From the NCBI GenBank assembly GCA_035048815.1, contig JAUCBN010000020.1, positions 8,811,501 through 8,875,500 on the forward strand: DNA of 64,000 nucleotides, written 5' to 3'. Below, one piece after another: positions 24,481-35,256 of the stretch; positions within the stretch are counted from its first letter, which is position 1, and each line of letters starts with the position of its first letter. Below the pieces are notes generated by a model, which ran no database searches, was not told where the DNA came from, and worked only from the letters and a program-made list of their open reading frames with translations. The translations under genes were made by a program, and so were the position numbers. The stretch comes from Abelmoschus esculentus. Lineage: Eukaryota; Streptophyta; Magnoliopsida; Malvales; Malvaceae.

Positions 24481-26116
24481 CAGACCTTAGGCATGTCATA
24501 CTACCTATGACCAACTATCGAACAAGGTTCAATAATATTTTCATTATTCGATTGATCATTCAATTCATATTAAACAAGTTCATATAATCAAGGGCAAGTA
24601 TTCCACGGCATGTTATCAATCAAGGGCAAGTATTCCAAGGCATGTTATCAATCAAGGACTTATAACATATCAACAAGGGTACATGCATATCATGTTATCG
24701 AACAATTAATCATATCACCATAAACATGCTCCATGCATGATTCACGTACCTGACATCCATAGCCGCGTGCCATACTTACCTCGGCATTTTCGAGATATGC
24801 AAATGTATTAAGCTAGTTCTATCAATCTAGCAAGCAACTCATATCATCAAACAAGTCATTTAACATTAGACTCCTTCCCTTTTTACCGAATATAGATTAG
24901 TCAATTTACATGAAAAATCAAATCAAATAAACAAAAAGGTGGTTAGGACCCTAGGTCCTAACCCTAAGGTTCGCCACAATCACTATTGATTCCAAGCACT
25001 TCAAGGATTGTAGATGACGATCCCCTTGGCCCTTTTTCTAGCTTGCTCGAGTCTTTCTTCTTCGTTATCCTCTTCTCTCGGATTACCTAGTAAACCATAT
25101 TCATATAATAATTCATTAGGACACATTCAATCATTTAATCCAAGTGATCTTAGACTTAACAAATGTAATCATATGCATTTGTTCATTAGGGACAGTTTTG
25201 CTACTCTTTAAAGAATCAATCATATCTCTTAGCTCCCATACCCGAATCGAGCTTATTTTATATCGTTAGAAAGCTAGTAAGACCCTCTACAAATAAAAAT
25301 TAACCTCAAATTTTAATTATTTCCCGATCAGTACCAGTTTTTGTTCGAATCAGACCTGTCCAGATTTGGGGCTGTTCGGACAGCCCTTACAGAAACACTT
25401 ATATCTTTTTCTACCGAATTCCGATTGAAGTTACGTAAATTTTCTCTTAAACTAGATATATGGGAGTATCATAATTCAAAATTTCAGCTCCTAAATCCTT
25501 CAAACGTGACCTAGGGAATTTTCCCAAAAGTGCTACCCGGAATTGTCTTTCTTGGCAAATTTTTGACTAGTTTTCATTCCATGACTTTAATTCATAACCA
25601 CACTTAATCTCATGATTTTTCAGCATTCTAAACACAAAATTAACATCAACTAATCCCCAATTTCTTCACTATTCGAATCATTTAACACATATATGACATT
25701 TACAAAAATCTAAGTTCCAAACCCCTAAATTAGTGTTCATGCTTCAAAGATTCATAACCCAACAAATACTATCTTTAGTTTAGGCTTTTAACACCCTAAT
25801 CTAACATAAAACATCTTATAGCATTCAAAATCCAAAAACTCAAAACCCCCAAAATTTTCGGTTATGGAGAGAACTTACCTAGCTAATGGAATATGGTTTC
25901 CTAAGCCAATTGCCTAACCATGCAAAGCTTCAAGATTCCCTTCCTTTGGCTATGGATATGGAGCAATGAAGGAAGAAGAAGGATTTTTGAGTTCCCTCCC
26001 TTTTTTTAACTCTCAAGAGAATGGGGTGGGGAGGGAAGATGACAATCTTTTATTCTCTCTCATTAATTGTGTGAATTGTCCATCTTGCCCCTTTAGTTAT
26101 AACTAAGCTTAATTAT

Positions 26117-27445
26117 TGTCGCGTGTCAAAAGTGCGCGCTTATTGCAAGTGGGCACATCGAAAGTAATAAGTGATAAGTATTTTATCGAGTTATCGTCTC
26201 CTCAGGGACCGGTATACTTAATATGCTTTCTCCACCTTCTTGTTCTATAGAAAAGTAAAAACACAAGTAATTGGAGTTGATTTATCTAAACTAAAATAAC
26301 TAAATAAAAGTAAAGGGTTGAAATAATAGAGAGAGATGGGCTAGGATCCAGTTGCGTCGTATTGTGGATTTGATTGACTCGTCTCTGTCCAATGCAATCG
26401 TATTTCACTGCCTCGGCAGCACTGCAGTTTACTGCCTTTGCAGCGACAATACTGTCTGTCGCGGCAATCCCTTGCTCGTGGGTAGACTTTACCAAAGTTC
26501 GGCAAAGTGTCCTTGGATGACTCCGCTTATCCCTAAGTCAGAGTGCTGTTGATGACTAGTCCTTTATGATACCTCCCGGTGTGAACCAATTATACTCACC
26601 AACCAATCTCACACTTCTTTTAGCCGCTGAAACTCTTAACCTATCCCTAGGCCGAGTTAGTATTTCGCGATTGAAACACCGTACTTACCCCTTTCGTGAA
26701 TCTAACTCTCCCTAGCTTAGATAAATGGATGACTCACAATATCCTCTCCCGAACTTAATTGTGAGAACAAGGAATAACAAAGGGTAAGCAAACCTTGATA
26801 ATTTTATTGCATTGAATCAAAGAAAAAGTACAATCTCCTCTCACAAATACTCGAAAATCTTCACCTAATCCCTAAGAAGGTTTAGAACATAATGGAGAAG
26901 AAGAAAACAAGAATAGAAATCGGCTCTCTCCCTAGGTATTCCGTGTTTCATACATTGGGTGGCTAGGTCTTTATATTGGCTAGACCTAGGGCAAAACTTT
27001 CCTAAGTAGAATACAACTTGGAGTAGGGAACAAGTCAAGTACATAATAATAGAAATATTTCCAAGTTTGATTCGGCTAAGGGGGCTTTTCCGCGTGGTCT
27101 TTCCTTGGGCTTTTTCTTGTGCTAGCCAGCTCTAATCCATGGGCTTCAAGTCCATACACGTTCCTTGGATTTTTATCTTTCCATCGCCTATAGTCTTGCT
27201 TCTTGTCTTTCTGCTGCTGCCTCGGCATCAGGTCTTGCCTCGGCCTTGTCACTGCCACGACATTGGTTCTCCTGCACAGATATGAAAACGCAGTAAAACG
27301 TGTCTTTTTTCTGTAAATATTTTCTATATGAGTATAACTTCTAAATATATCACATTGAGTGCATGCATTGGTCCGAGTGGGTGTATATTTGGTGATTAAT
27401 GCCCATAAAAGGAGTAAAAAGTGATAGTGTGTTGAGCACTTATCA
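26117..27445 (-). repeat. Element A 3' LTR (LTR-I)
   Basis: 1,329 bp, minus strand start TGATAAGTGCTCAAC at 27445, end ACACGCGACA at 26117. Contains the TATA-like ATATAAAGACC (seen as TTTATATTGGCTAG on the plus strand near 26970), the TGCCTCGGCA palindrome at 26409 and 27218, and the CCCTGAGGAGACGATAAC-type terminal region. Left flank ATTAT (26112-26116) is the likely target half; the right half is lost. Confidence 0.9.
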
Positions 27446-27483
27446 CTCCCCCAAACTCGAACTATTGCTTGTCCTCAAGCAAT
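27446..27483 (-). promoter_or_regulatory. LTR-adjacent polypurine tract plus hairpin, element A
   Basis: Minus strand: a perfect 7-bp stem ATTGCTT/AAGCAAT (27464-27483) around the loop GAGGAC, then TAGTTCGA and GTTTGGGGGAG ending at the LTR start. The G-rich run is the expected plus-strand primer site. Element B has the same at 41675-41712. Confidence 0.85.
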
Positions 27484-27734
27484 GCAAACCATCAATTTGC
27501 CGAACTCTACTCTCTCTTGGTCTTACATGTCCATCTATTCTCCCCACCATAACTAGGCCTATTCTTAAGTCTTAACCTTTTGGCGACCCAAGGGTTTACC
27601 TAGAAACAAACTATAAGAATTGTGGGTGGGTGCGTTCTTGTGGACAAGTTTGATTAAAGGCTTTCTTAGATAAACTCTAAGTTCAAGACAAATAGAAATT
27701 GGTTAAGTATTTCTCTTCTTTTCAAACACCAAAT

Positions 27735-27888
27735 CTTGAGCCAATTTCGGGCACCTCAAAGACTTGTGTTTTTCTTTTCACTAAATTCCTTCTTTCTTTT
27801 TAATATTCCTTAAAACATACTAGAGCCAATTTCGGGCACCTCTAGCATGAAGAAGAGACTTTCTAGAGCCGGTGGTAGGCACCTCTAG
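27735..27888 (-). ncRNA. Three-hairpin array in the 3' noncoding region of element A
   Basis: Three inverted repeats at 27735-27761 (arms CTTGAG/CTCAA), 27820-27845 (CTAGAG/CTCTAG) and 27863-27888 (CTAGAG/CTCTAG). Each encloses a ~14-nt interior beginning CC and ending GGCAC on the plus strand (CCAATTTCGGGCAC in the first two). The same three, in the same order, occur in element B. No ORF covers them. I infer a structured RNA element in the transcript; it could also act as DNA. Confidence 0.5.
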
Positions 27889-28237
27889 TTACTTTTCCAA
27901 AAATCAAAGTCTTTATCACCTAAGTTCATTGAAAGAACTCCTATAATCCAACAAGTCCCAAAAGTGTTTAAAGTTCTTCCTATAGTAAGCTTCTAAGTTT
28001 TCATCCTTAAGCATCCTAAGGTTAAGCCCTCTTAAAAGAACCTAAACATGGTAAGGAGAAAGATCTCTATAGCCTTAAAGAATAAACTAAGGCAATACTG
28101 ATGATGAGCAGTGTAAAAGTGTAGGCAGTTAGTTCAAGTAAGGCGGGGAGCATAAAAATAAAAATAAAAAAAATCACTGGAATACTCCCTTTTTGGTAAG
28201 GCTGCGGCAGTAGATTACTGCCTTGGCAGTGAATCTG

Positions 28238-28275
28238 CACCCCCAAACTCAAACCAAGCATTGTCCTCAATGCTT
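28238..28275 (-). promoter_or_regulatory. Second, internal polypurine tract plus hairpin, element A
   Basis: Minus strand: a perfect 7-bp stem AAGCATT/AATGCTT (28256-28275) with loop GAGGAC, then GGTTTGA and GTTTGGGGGTG (28238-28248). It is the same layout as the LTR-adjacent tract 800 bp away, but with a different stem sequence. It lies about 90 bp downstream of the PTP stop. Confidence 0.75.
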
Positions 28276-28365
28276 TTATATTTGAAGAAATAAGCGGCAA
28301 AACAAAATAATAAGCAGCAAGTAAAACAATAATAGCAATTAATATTTAGTTAACGACAAAGAATT

Positions 28366-29904
28366 TTAAAGCGACTCCGAAGAGCTGCTTGTAACAATTT
28401 TCCTCCTCGGCCTTACTACCGAATGCTTTGTCCTTGGTGAAGGCGATGGTTGCGCTTTCGCTTGCCAGGGCGGTTGGACTCGAATAGGTGGTGTCCGTTG
28501 CATTGGGGCTTCTACCTCCTCTCCTTCTTCTACATCAGCCATCTCCTCGGTTAGCATTACGTCCATTCCTCCTCCCATTGCTGTTGCCCCTCCGGTGTGG
28601 TGTGTACTTGGGCCGGCGACAGTGGAGCTTTGGTGCACATAGGCATCTATCTCGGTTGATAGACTGCCCATGATAATTGGTGATCTGGGTGGAGTGTTGA
28701 AAACGACCCTCTGCTTGGATGGCCTTCTGCTGACAGACGAGGTCGCGGCAGAATCTGCCGCCCTAGATGGGCCGGCAGCCTGGTATTGGGGCTGAGGGTC
28801 CGCATGGAAGAACGGCCTTGGTCCTCCCGGGGCTGGTGTAGTCTCGGTGTAAGGGGCGGCTGTGACAAACATGTTGCTGGGAAACTCCGGAAATTGTACT
28901 CATTGGTCTGGGAAGGCATGCATCATCATCTGGGCTAAAGTGCCATTGAAATCCCTTTGGTACTCCATGTAACTTTGTTGTCGGAGATCCATTACTGCCA
29001 TTCGTTGCAAGATCTCCTGGTACGGGTCTACTACGGCAAAGGTGTGGGCAGTACCAGGTATGTCTATCGTGTATTGGGCCCCGGCAGTAGTATCGGCATT
29101 GAACTGCTGCGGCGTTGCTTGGACAGGTTCTGCTTGCGTGATTTGCATGACTTTGTGGCAGAAGTCCCTGGTCCATCCTCGTCGTGGGGGCGTATATTCG
29201 TCCGTCTCTTCGATGGGCACACCTGCGGCAACACATAAACCCGTGATCAAACAAGGGAAATACAATGGTCCCCTATCTTTCTTACCGCACTCGTGAATTT
29301 CCCGAAGGATGATCTCGCCAACGTTGATGGTCCTCTTGTTGATGATGGATTGGATCAGCATCAATCTTTTGCGATCCACCGTGCTATTGTGTGATGTGGG
29401 GATGAGCCGTCGTTTGACAAAGGTGTTCCATATCTTGGCCTCGGGCTTTAGACTTTGTCTTGTTACGGATCCTCGATGGGTACCGGTTTCCCATGGGGTG
29501 TTCGCATAACAAAGATCATCTTTGATGATCTCGTAGTCCTCGGCAGTGACGTCCTCCATGAATTCGGCGTGGATGTCACTGTCAGGCGTGAGGCCGTAGA
29601 AACTATTGATTGTCTCGGCATCGAGCTGGACAGGCCTGCCGCGGCAATGAACGAAGAGGGAGTCTTTGCTGGGCCCATGCGCGTAGAACTCCCAGACGAT
29701 CGTGGCATTCGCCTGGGCAGGTTGGAGACAGAAAATTTCCCAATTTTGGTACTTAATTCTGTCATAGAGGTAGTGCTCAATACCGTAGTTCTCTTCGTCC
29801 GCATGCTGGAAACCTTGCTCTTCCCATAGTTGCCGAGCGATGAAAGATCCGTTAAAGCAATCTTCAACGTTGGCGGGGGCGAATCGCTTGTATGTTGCCA
29901 TCAA
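28366..29904 (-). pseudogene. Element A PTP-domain ORF ('putative plant transposon protein')
   Basis: One frame of 513 codons from ATG 29904 (or 29901) to the stop at 28366, broken by one TGA after HAFPDQ (28900). The first ~250 residues match the plant transposon protein domain (Pfam Transposase_32 type): a VWEFYAHGPSKDS block, the RGRPVQLDAETIN-FYGL motif, LKPEAKIWNTFVKRRLIPTSH and KRLMLIQSIINKRTINVG. The C-terminal ~170 residues are low complexity, with Pro/Ser/Arg stretches, an acidic DVEEGEEVE run and a final RPRRKIVTSSSSESL tail that recurs in element B. Function of the domain is not established; in Athila relatives this ORF sits where env-like ORFs do. No signal peptide or membrane segment is evident. 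Confidence 0.8.
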
Positions 29905-30565
29905 GATTGAGAGATGTGATTTCTTGGAGTTTTTCTTGAAAAGAATCTGGAATTTAGCGAAGATTAGTAGGCAAAGAGTAATGTGAGAGGGAGATTGTTA
30001 TGAATACTAAAGAAAACAAGAAAGCAAGAGTGAATAGTTCAAGAGGAAGGAGTTTCTTATATAGGCCTCGGCCTTGTGACCGTTTGAAGCCACTAGCCGT
30101 TTTGTAACCGTTTCCTTTTTCTACCGTTTCCTTTTCTACCGCGGCAGGAATCTCGGTAGACTAGCCGTTACACTGTTCTGCCCGTTGGGACTACTGTGGC
30201 CCTGACACTGTTTTATTGCCTCGGGAGAGTTCTTGCTGTGAACTATTTCTCCTTTATTCTTGCTTATTATTCCTAAATAAAACACACAAAAAGAAAGGTA
30301 CTTAAAGCAAAAAAAAATAATAAAAATAAACTAACTAATCCTAATATATTAATAAAGAAAAGGGAGTAGATCATGTTACTGGTGGAGAGCATGCAAATGC
30401 ATCTCCCAAAATTATTCTCTCCCTTTGGCCGAAATTGTGTATCGGTTGTGGGCCACTCCTTGTTGCTGTATGTGCATCCACATTGGGCTTAATCTTTTTG
30501 CCGAATATCCTGCCGAGAAGACTGTCCAGGCAGGATATCTTACTGTCTACTGTGTGGATGGCCTT
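29905..30565 (-). other. Spacer between protease and PTP ORF in element A
   Basis: This replaces the whole RT-RNase H-integrase region. It holds the end of the protease frame (to about 30500), then AT-rich DNA, a TATA-like ATATAAGAAAC (plus strand TTTCTTATATAGGCC at 30051-30065) and GC-rich words (TACCGCGGCA near 30143) upstream of the PTP start. Element B has the same layout at 44138-44624. An internal promoter for the PTP ORF is a reasonable inference. Confidence 0.5.
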
Positions 30566-31796
30566 TCACTCTTCTGGATCATCATATTTTTTTAAGTTGT
30601 GGAAGGCGTTGAGTTTGACTTGTTGGTCATTGACCCGCATTATCAACTCTCCTTTTTCCACGTCAATTAGAGTACGTCCAGTTGCAAGGAAAGGTCTCCC
30701 AAGGATGATCGTTGAATTGTCATCTGCTTCACAATCAAGGACAAGGAAGTTAGCAGGAAAAATAAACTTATCTACTCTTACCAGTATGTCCTCGATTTTG
30801 CCTTCAGGTTGCACATAGGATCGATCCGCTAGTTGGAGCATCACTGTAGTAGGTTTCGCCCTTCCAATTCCAAGCTTTTGAAGACTGATTTGGGCATGAG
30901 GTTTATGCTTGCTTCAAGGTCGCATAGGGCCTTACCTTCGTAATTCTTACCTATCGCACAAGGTATGATGAAGCAACCAGGATCCTTTAACTTTGGTGGC
31001 ATGCGGTTCTGCAGCATCGCCATGCATCCCTCGGTAGCAGCCACTGTCTCAAACTCACCTATTCGTTTCCTTTTTGACACCATGTCCTTTAGGAATTGGG
31101 CATAGTTAGGCATTTGTTCAATAGCTTCAATGAAAGGTATGTTGATGTGGACTTGCTTCAAGATGTCGAGGAATTTCTTGAATTGTTGGTCCTGTTTTTG
31201 CTTTTTCAACCTTTGTGGAAAAGTTGGTGGTGGTCTCATTTCCTCTAGGGTTTCTTTAGTTTGACATCTAATACCTAGCACCACAGGAGTTGTTGCTGCC
31301 GCGGCAGGCTGCTCAGGAGCTGCTGTGCTTTCTGCCGGGGCAATGTTGTCAGTTTTAGTTTGCTTGGCCTTTTCTTTTGCTAAATCAGCTGATTGATTTT
31401 GGCTCTCTAGGATCTTCTCCTTCAGTTGTAGACCACTCCTAGTAGTGATTGCTTTACACTGTTCATGGCCCATTCCCTTAGCAACTTCAGTATTGCTAGG
31501 TAGGCCTCCTTGTAGTCTAGTGTTTATGCATTGAGCAAACTGCCCAACCTGAGTTTCCAGCGTTTTTATGGCTGCTTCTTGATTTTGCAACCTCATCTCA
31601 GTTCTATTCATGAAGGCATCTGTCCTCTTGATGAAATTACTATTCTCTGCCATGTATGACTCAGTTTTCATCATGAAGGCCTTTAGCGTGTTCTCTAATG
31701 AACTTACCGGTTGCTCCTGCATCTGCGGTGGCGGCATCGACTGCTGGGCTTGCTGCTGCGGCATCGGTTGCTGCTGCGGCACCGGTTTCATCATGA
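30566..31796 (-). pseudogene. Element A gag C-terminus and aspartic protease
   Basis: ORF 30841-31794 covers a Gln/Pro-rich linker, a coiled-coil-like segment (SSLENTLKAFMMKTESYMAE.. to GQFAQ), a variable linker, then KFLDILKQVHINIPFIEAIEQMP and a protease start. The active-site motif, DLGAS in element B, is DLEAS here. A 1-bp loss near 30882 shifts the rest into the ORF at 30566-30844 (LQLADRSYVQPEGKIEDILVRVDKFI, then IILGRPFLATGRTLIDVE). The catalytic change and the frameshift both disable it. Upstream gag is missing beyond 31796. Confidence 0.85.
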
Positions 31797-32345
31797 AAAC
31801 GACAAGTTTTGAAGAAGAAAAAGTTATATAATTTAATCCAAACGAATATTGATTAAAAGATTTAGGTTTAACTTTGAAAACTGGTGGTTCTCTGCCTTGA
31901 TAAGAGGGGAAATGAAAATTATAAGAATATGTTAGGTTTATTATGTTTAAATAGGTTTTAAAGAAATAAAAATCAAGTTTAATTAGTAATTTGATTTAAA
32001 ATATACTTTTTGGATTTAATTAATTAAAAATTAGAAAGCCTAGACCAGCTAGGATATAATTAGATTAAAGCCTCTTAAAGATTCAAAGTTTTGGCTTGTT
32101 TTATAAAATTATCCTCAAATTTTCAATTTTTACAAAATAGTCACTAATTTCAAAATCTTAGGGTTTCAAGGGTCAATTATCGAAATTGGATTGTACAAAT
32201 TCAAGTATATATTAAATAATGTTTTTAGGAAAATTTTCCATATATTATTTCGAACAAAAATTGATTTTTAAGAATTTAATCCAGAACAAGGTTTAACCGG
32301 CTAAACAAGCCCATATTTGGAGTATTACAACTCTCTCCCATTTAA

Positions 32346-33600
32346 GAAATTTCGTCCTCGAAATTACCGGGTGGGAACAGATAGGGAAACTATTCCTGCA
32401 TGTCCGACTTTCGTTTCCACGTGGCTTCCTCAACACCTCAATGTCACCAAAGCACTTTGACTAACTAGATGGTCTTGCGATACAGAACCTTAGAATCTGA
32501 TCTTAAGATCTCTATCGGTTCCTCTTCCTAGGAAAGATCTGAATTAAGCTCAAATTCTCCCACCGGCAGAACATGCGATGGATCCGATCTTTACCTCTGA
32601 AGCATCGATACATGAAACACGTCATGAATCCTTTCAAGCTCGGACAATAACCTTAGACGATAAGCCACTTGTACGATTCGCTCCAACACCTCAAACGGTC
32701 CTATAGACCTCAGACTCAACTTTCCTTTCTTTACGAACCACATCACTTTCTTCCAAGGAGATACTTTCAGAAACACCTTTTCGCCTACAACAAACTTTAT
32801 ATCCTTCCACTTAAGATCAACATAAGACTTTTGACGATCCGATGCAGCCTTAAGTCTCTCACTAATGAGCTTAACCTTCTCATTAATATCCTACAAAACA
32901 CTAGGTATGGTCACAAACCTCTCACCAGTTTCAGCCCAACACAACGGAGTACAACATCTCCTGCCATACAAAGCCTCAAACAGAGCCATCTGGATACTTG
33001 CCTGATAACTATTGTTATAAGATAATTCCACCAACAAAATGTATTTTTCCCAAGAACCTTGGAAGTCTATGGCACAACATCTTATCATATCCTCCAAAAC
33101 CTTGATAATCCTCTCAGACTGTCCATCCGTCTATGGGTGATAAGATGTACTAAAACTTAACTTAGTACCAAGAGCCTTTTGCAAAGACTTCCAAAACCTT
33201 GACGTAAACCTAGGATCTCTTTCAGATACTATGAATTTCGGCACTTCATGCAGCCTCACAACACTAGAAACGTAAATCTCAGCCAACTTATCCAAGGAAT
33301 ACTTAGTATGCACTAGAATAAAGTGTGCACACTTCATAAACATTTCTATAACTACATGTACCAAATCTTTCTTAGATGGTGTGAAAGGCAAACCCATCAC
33401 AAAGTCCATAGTAATTCTTTCCCACTTCCATTCTGGAATCTTCAAAGGTTTCAACAAACTTGAGGGAACCTGATATTCATCTTTAACCCGGTAACACACT
33501 AAGCATTTACTCACAAACTCAGCCATATCCTTTTTCAAACCAACCTAGAAATAGACACCCTTTAGATCCTGATACATCTTAGTACTACCTGAATGCATAG
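32346..33600 (-). pseudogene. Element D integrase and chromodomain
   Basis: Minus strand: SKCLVCYRVK (zinc region), core with TMDFVMGLPF (first Asp), SERDPRFTSRFW (second Asp conserved, preceding residue changed), the Glu block lost in a frame break around 33130, NNSYQASIQMALFEALYGRRC, then VSPWKKVMWF, KLSLRSIGPFEVLERI, HDVFHVSMLQR, and a diverged chromodomain near 32360-32470 (VEEATWKRKSD). Stops at several points. Confidence 0.8.
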
Positions 33601-35250
33601 CAAAAGGGATACTATACACCTCCGAAAGGATAGTACGTCTTAACTCCACATCATTTGATACCACAACACGGTCTCTGAAACATAAAACACCATCTCCTCA
33701 AAAACTATACTCCGTCGGTCTACCTTCGGCTATATCCTGAACAACGGGAACCAAAGAATCATTTAACTATTGTTTTTCCTTGATCAACTCAACCAAAGAT
33801 GGTTTAACCTGTAACTCATCTATCAAACCTCCATCCCCAGACAAACTTAACTTAACAAACATGGCACACAACTCGACAGCCACATTCCTACTCAAAGCAT
33901 CCGCAAAAAGATTAGCCTTACCCGTATGGTACTTAATAGTTAAGTCATAATCCTTAAGCAACTCAAGCCAACGACACTGCCTAAGATTAAGATTCTTCTA
34001 TGACATCAAATACCTCAAACTCTTATGATTCGTATAAACCACACATCGCTCACCATACAGATAATGTCTCCAAATCTTAAGAGCAAAAACAACCGCGGCT
34101 AACTCAATATCATACGTAGGGTATTTCTTCTCATGCACCTTCAACTAACGAGATACATAAGCTACCACCCTTCCCTCTTGCATCAAAACACAACCAAGAC
34201 CAACATAAGATGCATCAATATAAACCGTAAACTCCTTTCCTAGTTCTGGTTGAACTAAGATTGAAGCCTGAGTCAACACCTCCTTTAACTTCTCAAAAGC
34301 CTCTTGTCTCTTTTCATTCCACTCAAACTTAACATCTTTTTGCAACAACTTAGTTAAAGGTGCAGCTATCCTAGAAAAAACCTCTACAAACCTTCGATAA
34401 TATCCTTCTAAACCCAGAAAACTACGCACCTCTGTCACAAACCTAGGTGATTTCAAACTCACAACAACCTCAACTTTTAGCGAATCAACTCTAATACCTT
34501 CTACCGAAACTACATGTCCAAGAAGAAAACATCTTTTATACAAAACTCACACTTACTTAGCTTCGCATACAACCAGTTATCCAATAAAGTCTGCAAAACA
34601 ATCCTCAAATGCTTATCATGATCTTCCATGATACATGAATACACGAGAATATCATCGATAAACACTACCGTAAAATAATCTTAAAACTCATGAAAAACTC
34701 GGTTCATCATGTCCATGAAAGCAGCAGGTGCATTCGTTAAACCAAAGGGCATAACCAAAAACTCATAGTGGCCATACTATTTCCTAAAGGAGTCTTAGGA
34801 ACATCCTAATCCTTAACTCTCAGCTAATAATACCCAGACTGAAGATCAATCTTAGAAAACAATGTAGCTCCTCTAAATTGATAAAACAAGTCATCTATCC
34901 TAGGTAAGGGATACTTGTTCTTTACCGTCAATTTGTTCAATTGACGATAATCTAATCACATCCTCAAAGTACCATCTTTCTTTTTCAAAAACAAGATCAG
35001 TGTACCCCGAGGTGAAGTATTAGGTCGAATAAACCCATGATCTAACAACTCTCGCAACTAAACTTTCGACTCTTTCAACTCCTTAGGTACCATTCGATAG
35101 AGTAATAAAGACAGGTAAGGATCCCTCTATTAATTCCATACCAAACTCAACCTCTCGGTTAGGTGGTAACCTAGGTAACTCTTCAGGAAAAATTCCAAGA
35201 TAGTCACAGACAGTGCGTATGTCACTTGTCCTAACCTCTTTCATATCAGG
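33601..35250 (-). pseudogene. Element D RT and RNase H
   Basis: ORF 34145-34543 carries the connection (RSFLGLEGYYRRFVEVFSRIAAPL) and the RNase H entry YIDASYVGLGCVLMQE. ORF 33767-33961 carries LLKDYDLTIKYHTGKANLFADALSR. RT is seen only as broken pieces in shifting frames between 34560 and 35200, including a degraded palm and the IDLQSGY block near 34840. The frame reads back to a protease-RT linker (DYLGIFPEELPRLPPNREVEFG) at about 35150-35215. Confidence 0.8.
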
Positions 35251-35256
35251 AGGAAG

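Larger units (their letters stand above)
12615..26116 (-). mobile_element. Element E: Tekay/Del-like chromovirus
   Basis: A near-complete minus-strand Ty3 element. Order from the right: 5' LTR (22374-26116), tRNA-iMet PBS (22355-22366), gag, protease, RT, RNase H, integrase, chromodomain, polypurine tract (16141-16158), 3' LTR (12615-16140). Large LTRs, iMet PBS and a C-terminal chromodomain place it in the chromovirus clade. The 3' LTR lacks about 300 bp at its outer end; the 5' LTR is cut at 26116 by element A and the missing ~165 bp was not found elsewhere. RT is split by a solo LTR (18739-20116). Several stops and frameshifts make it non-autonomous. Confidence 0.9.
22374..26116 (-). repeat. 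Element E 5' LTR (cut by element A)
   Basis: The minus strand ends CGAGGGTGTCACA at 22374. Copy of 12615-15970 plus ~300 bp at the PBS end that the left LTR lacks. It stops at 26116 within the run AGCTTAATTAT, where the left copy continues TTAAGAAGGG. Element A's LTR starts at 26117. Confidence 0.9.
26117..31796 (-). mobile_element. Element A: non-autonomous Athila-like retrotransposon (5' truncated)
   Basis: Minus strand, 3' LTR 26117-27445, polypurine tract at 27446, ~900 bp of 3' noncoding DNA, the PTP ORF (28366-29904), then protease and the C-terminal gag region (30566-31794). RT, RNase H and integrase are absent: about 660 bp separate protease and PTP codons, and that gap has no pol. 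The 5' part (most of gag, PBS, 5' LTR) is lost at 31796, next to the LTR of element D. Element B has the same order, so the lack of pol is a family trait and not an accident of this copy. Confidence 0.85.
31797..35250 (-). mobile_element. Element D: chromovirus, truncated at both ends
   Basis: Minus strand. Partial 3' LTR (31797-32329, start TGTAATACTCC), polypurine tract AAATGGGAGAGAGT (32330-32345), chromodomain, integrase, RNase H and RT up to about 35250. Gag, protease, PBS and 5' LTR are gone. The LTR resembles that at 56074 (shared blocks around ACTAGTGAATATTTTGTAAA and GAATCTTTAAG). More decayed than element E. Confidence 0.8.

Noticed and set aside
28488..29829. Plus-strand ORFs of 60-124 codons
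   Set aside because: Antisense shadows of the PTP ORF of element A, caused by GC-rich codon use.
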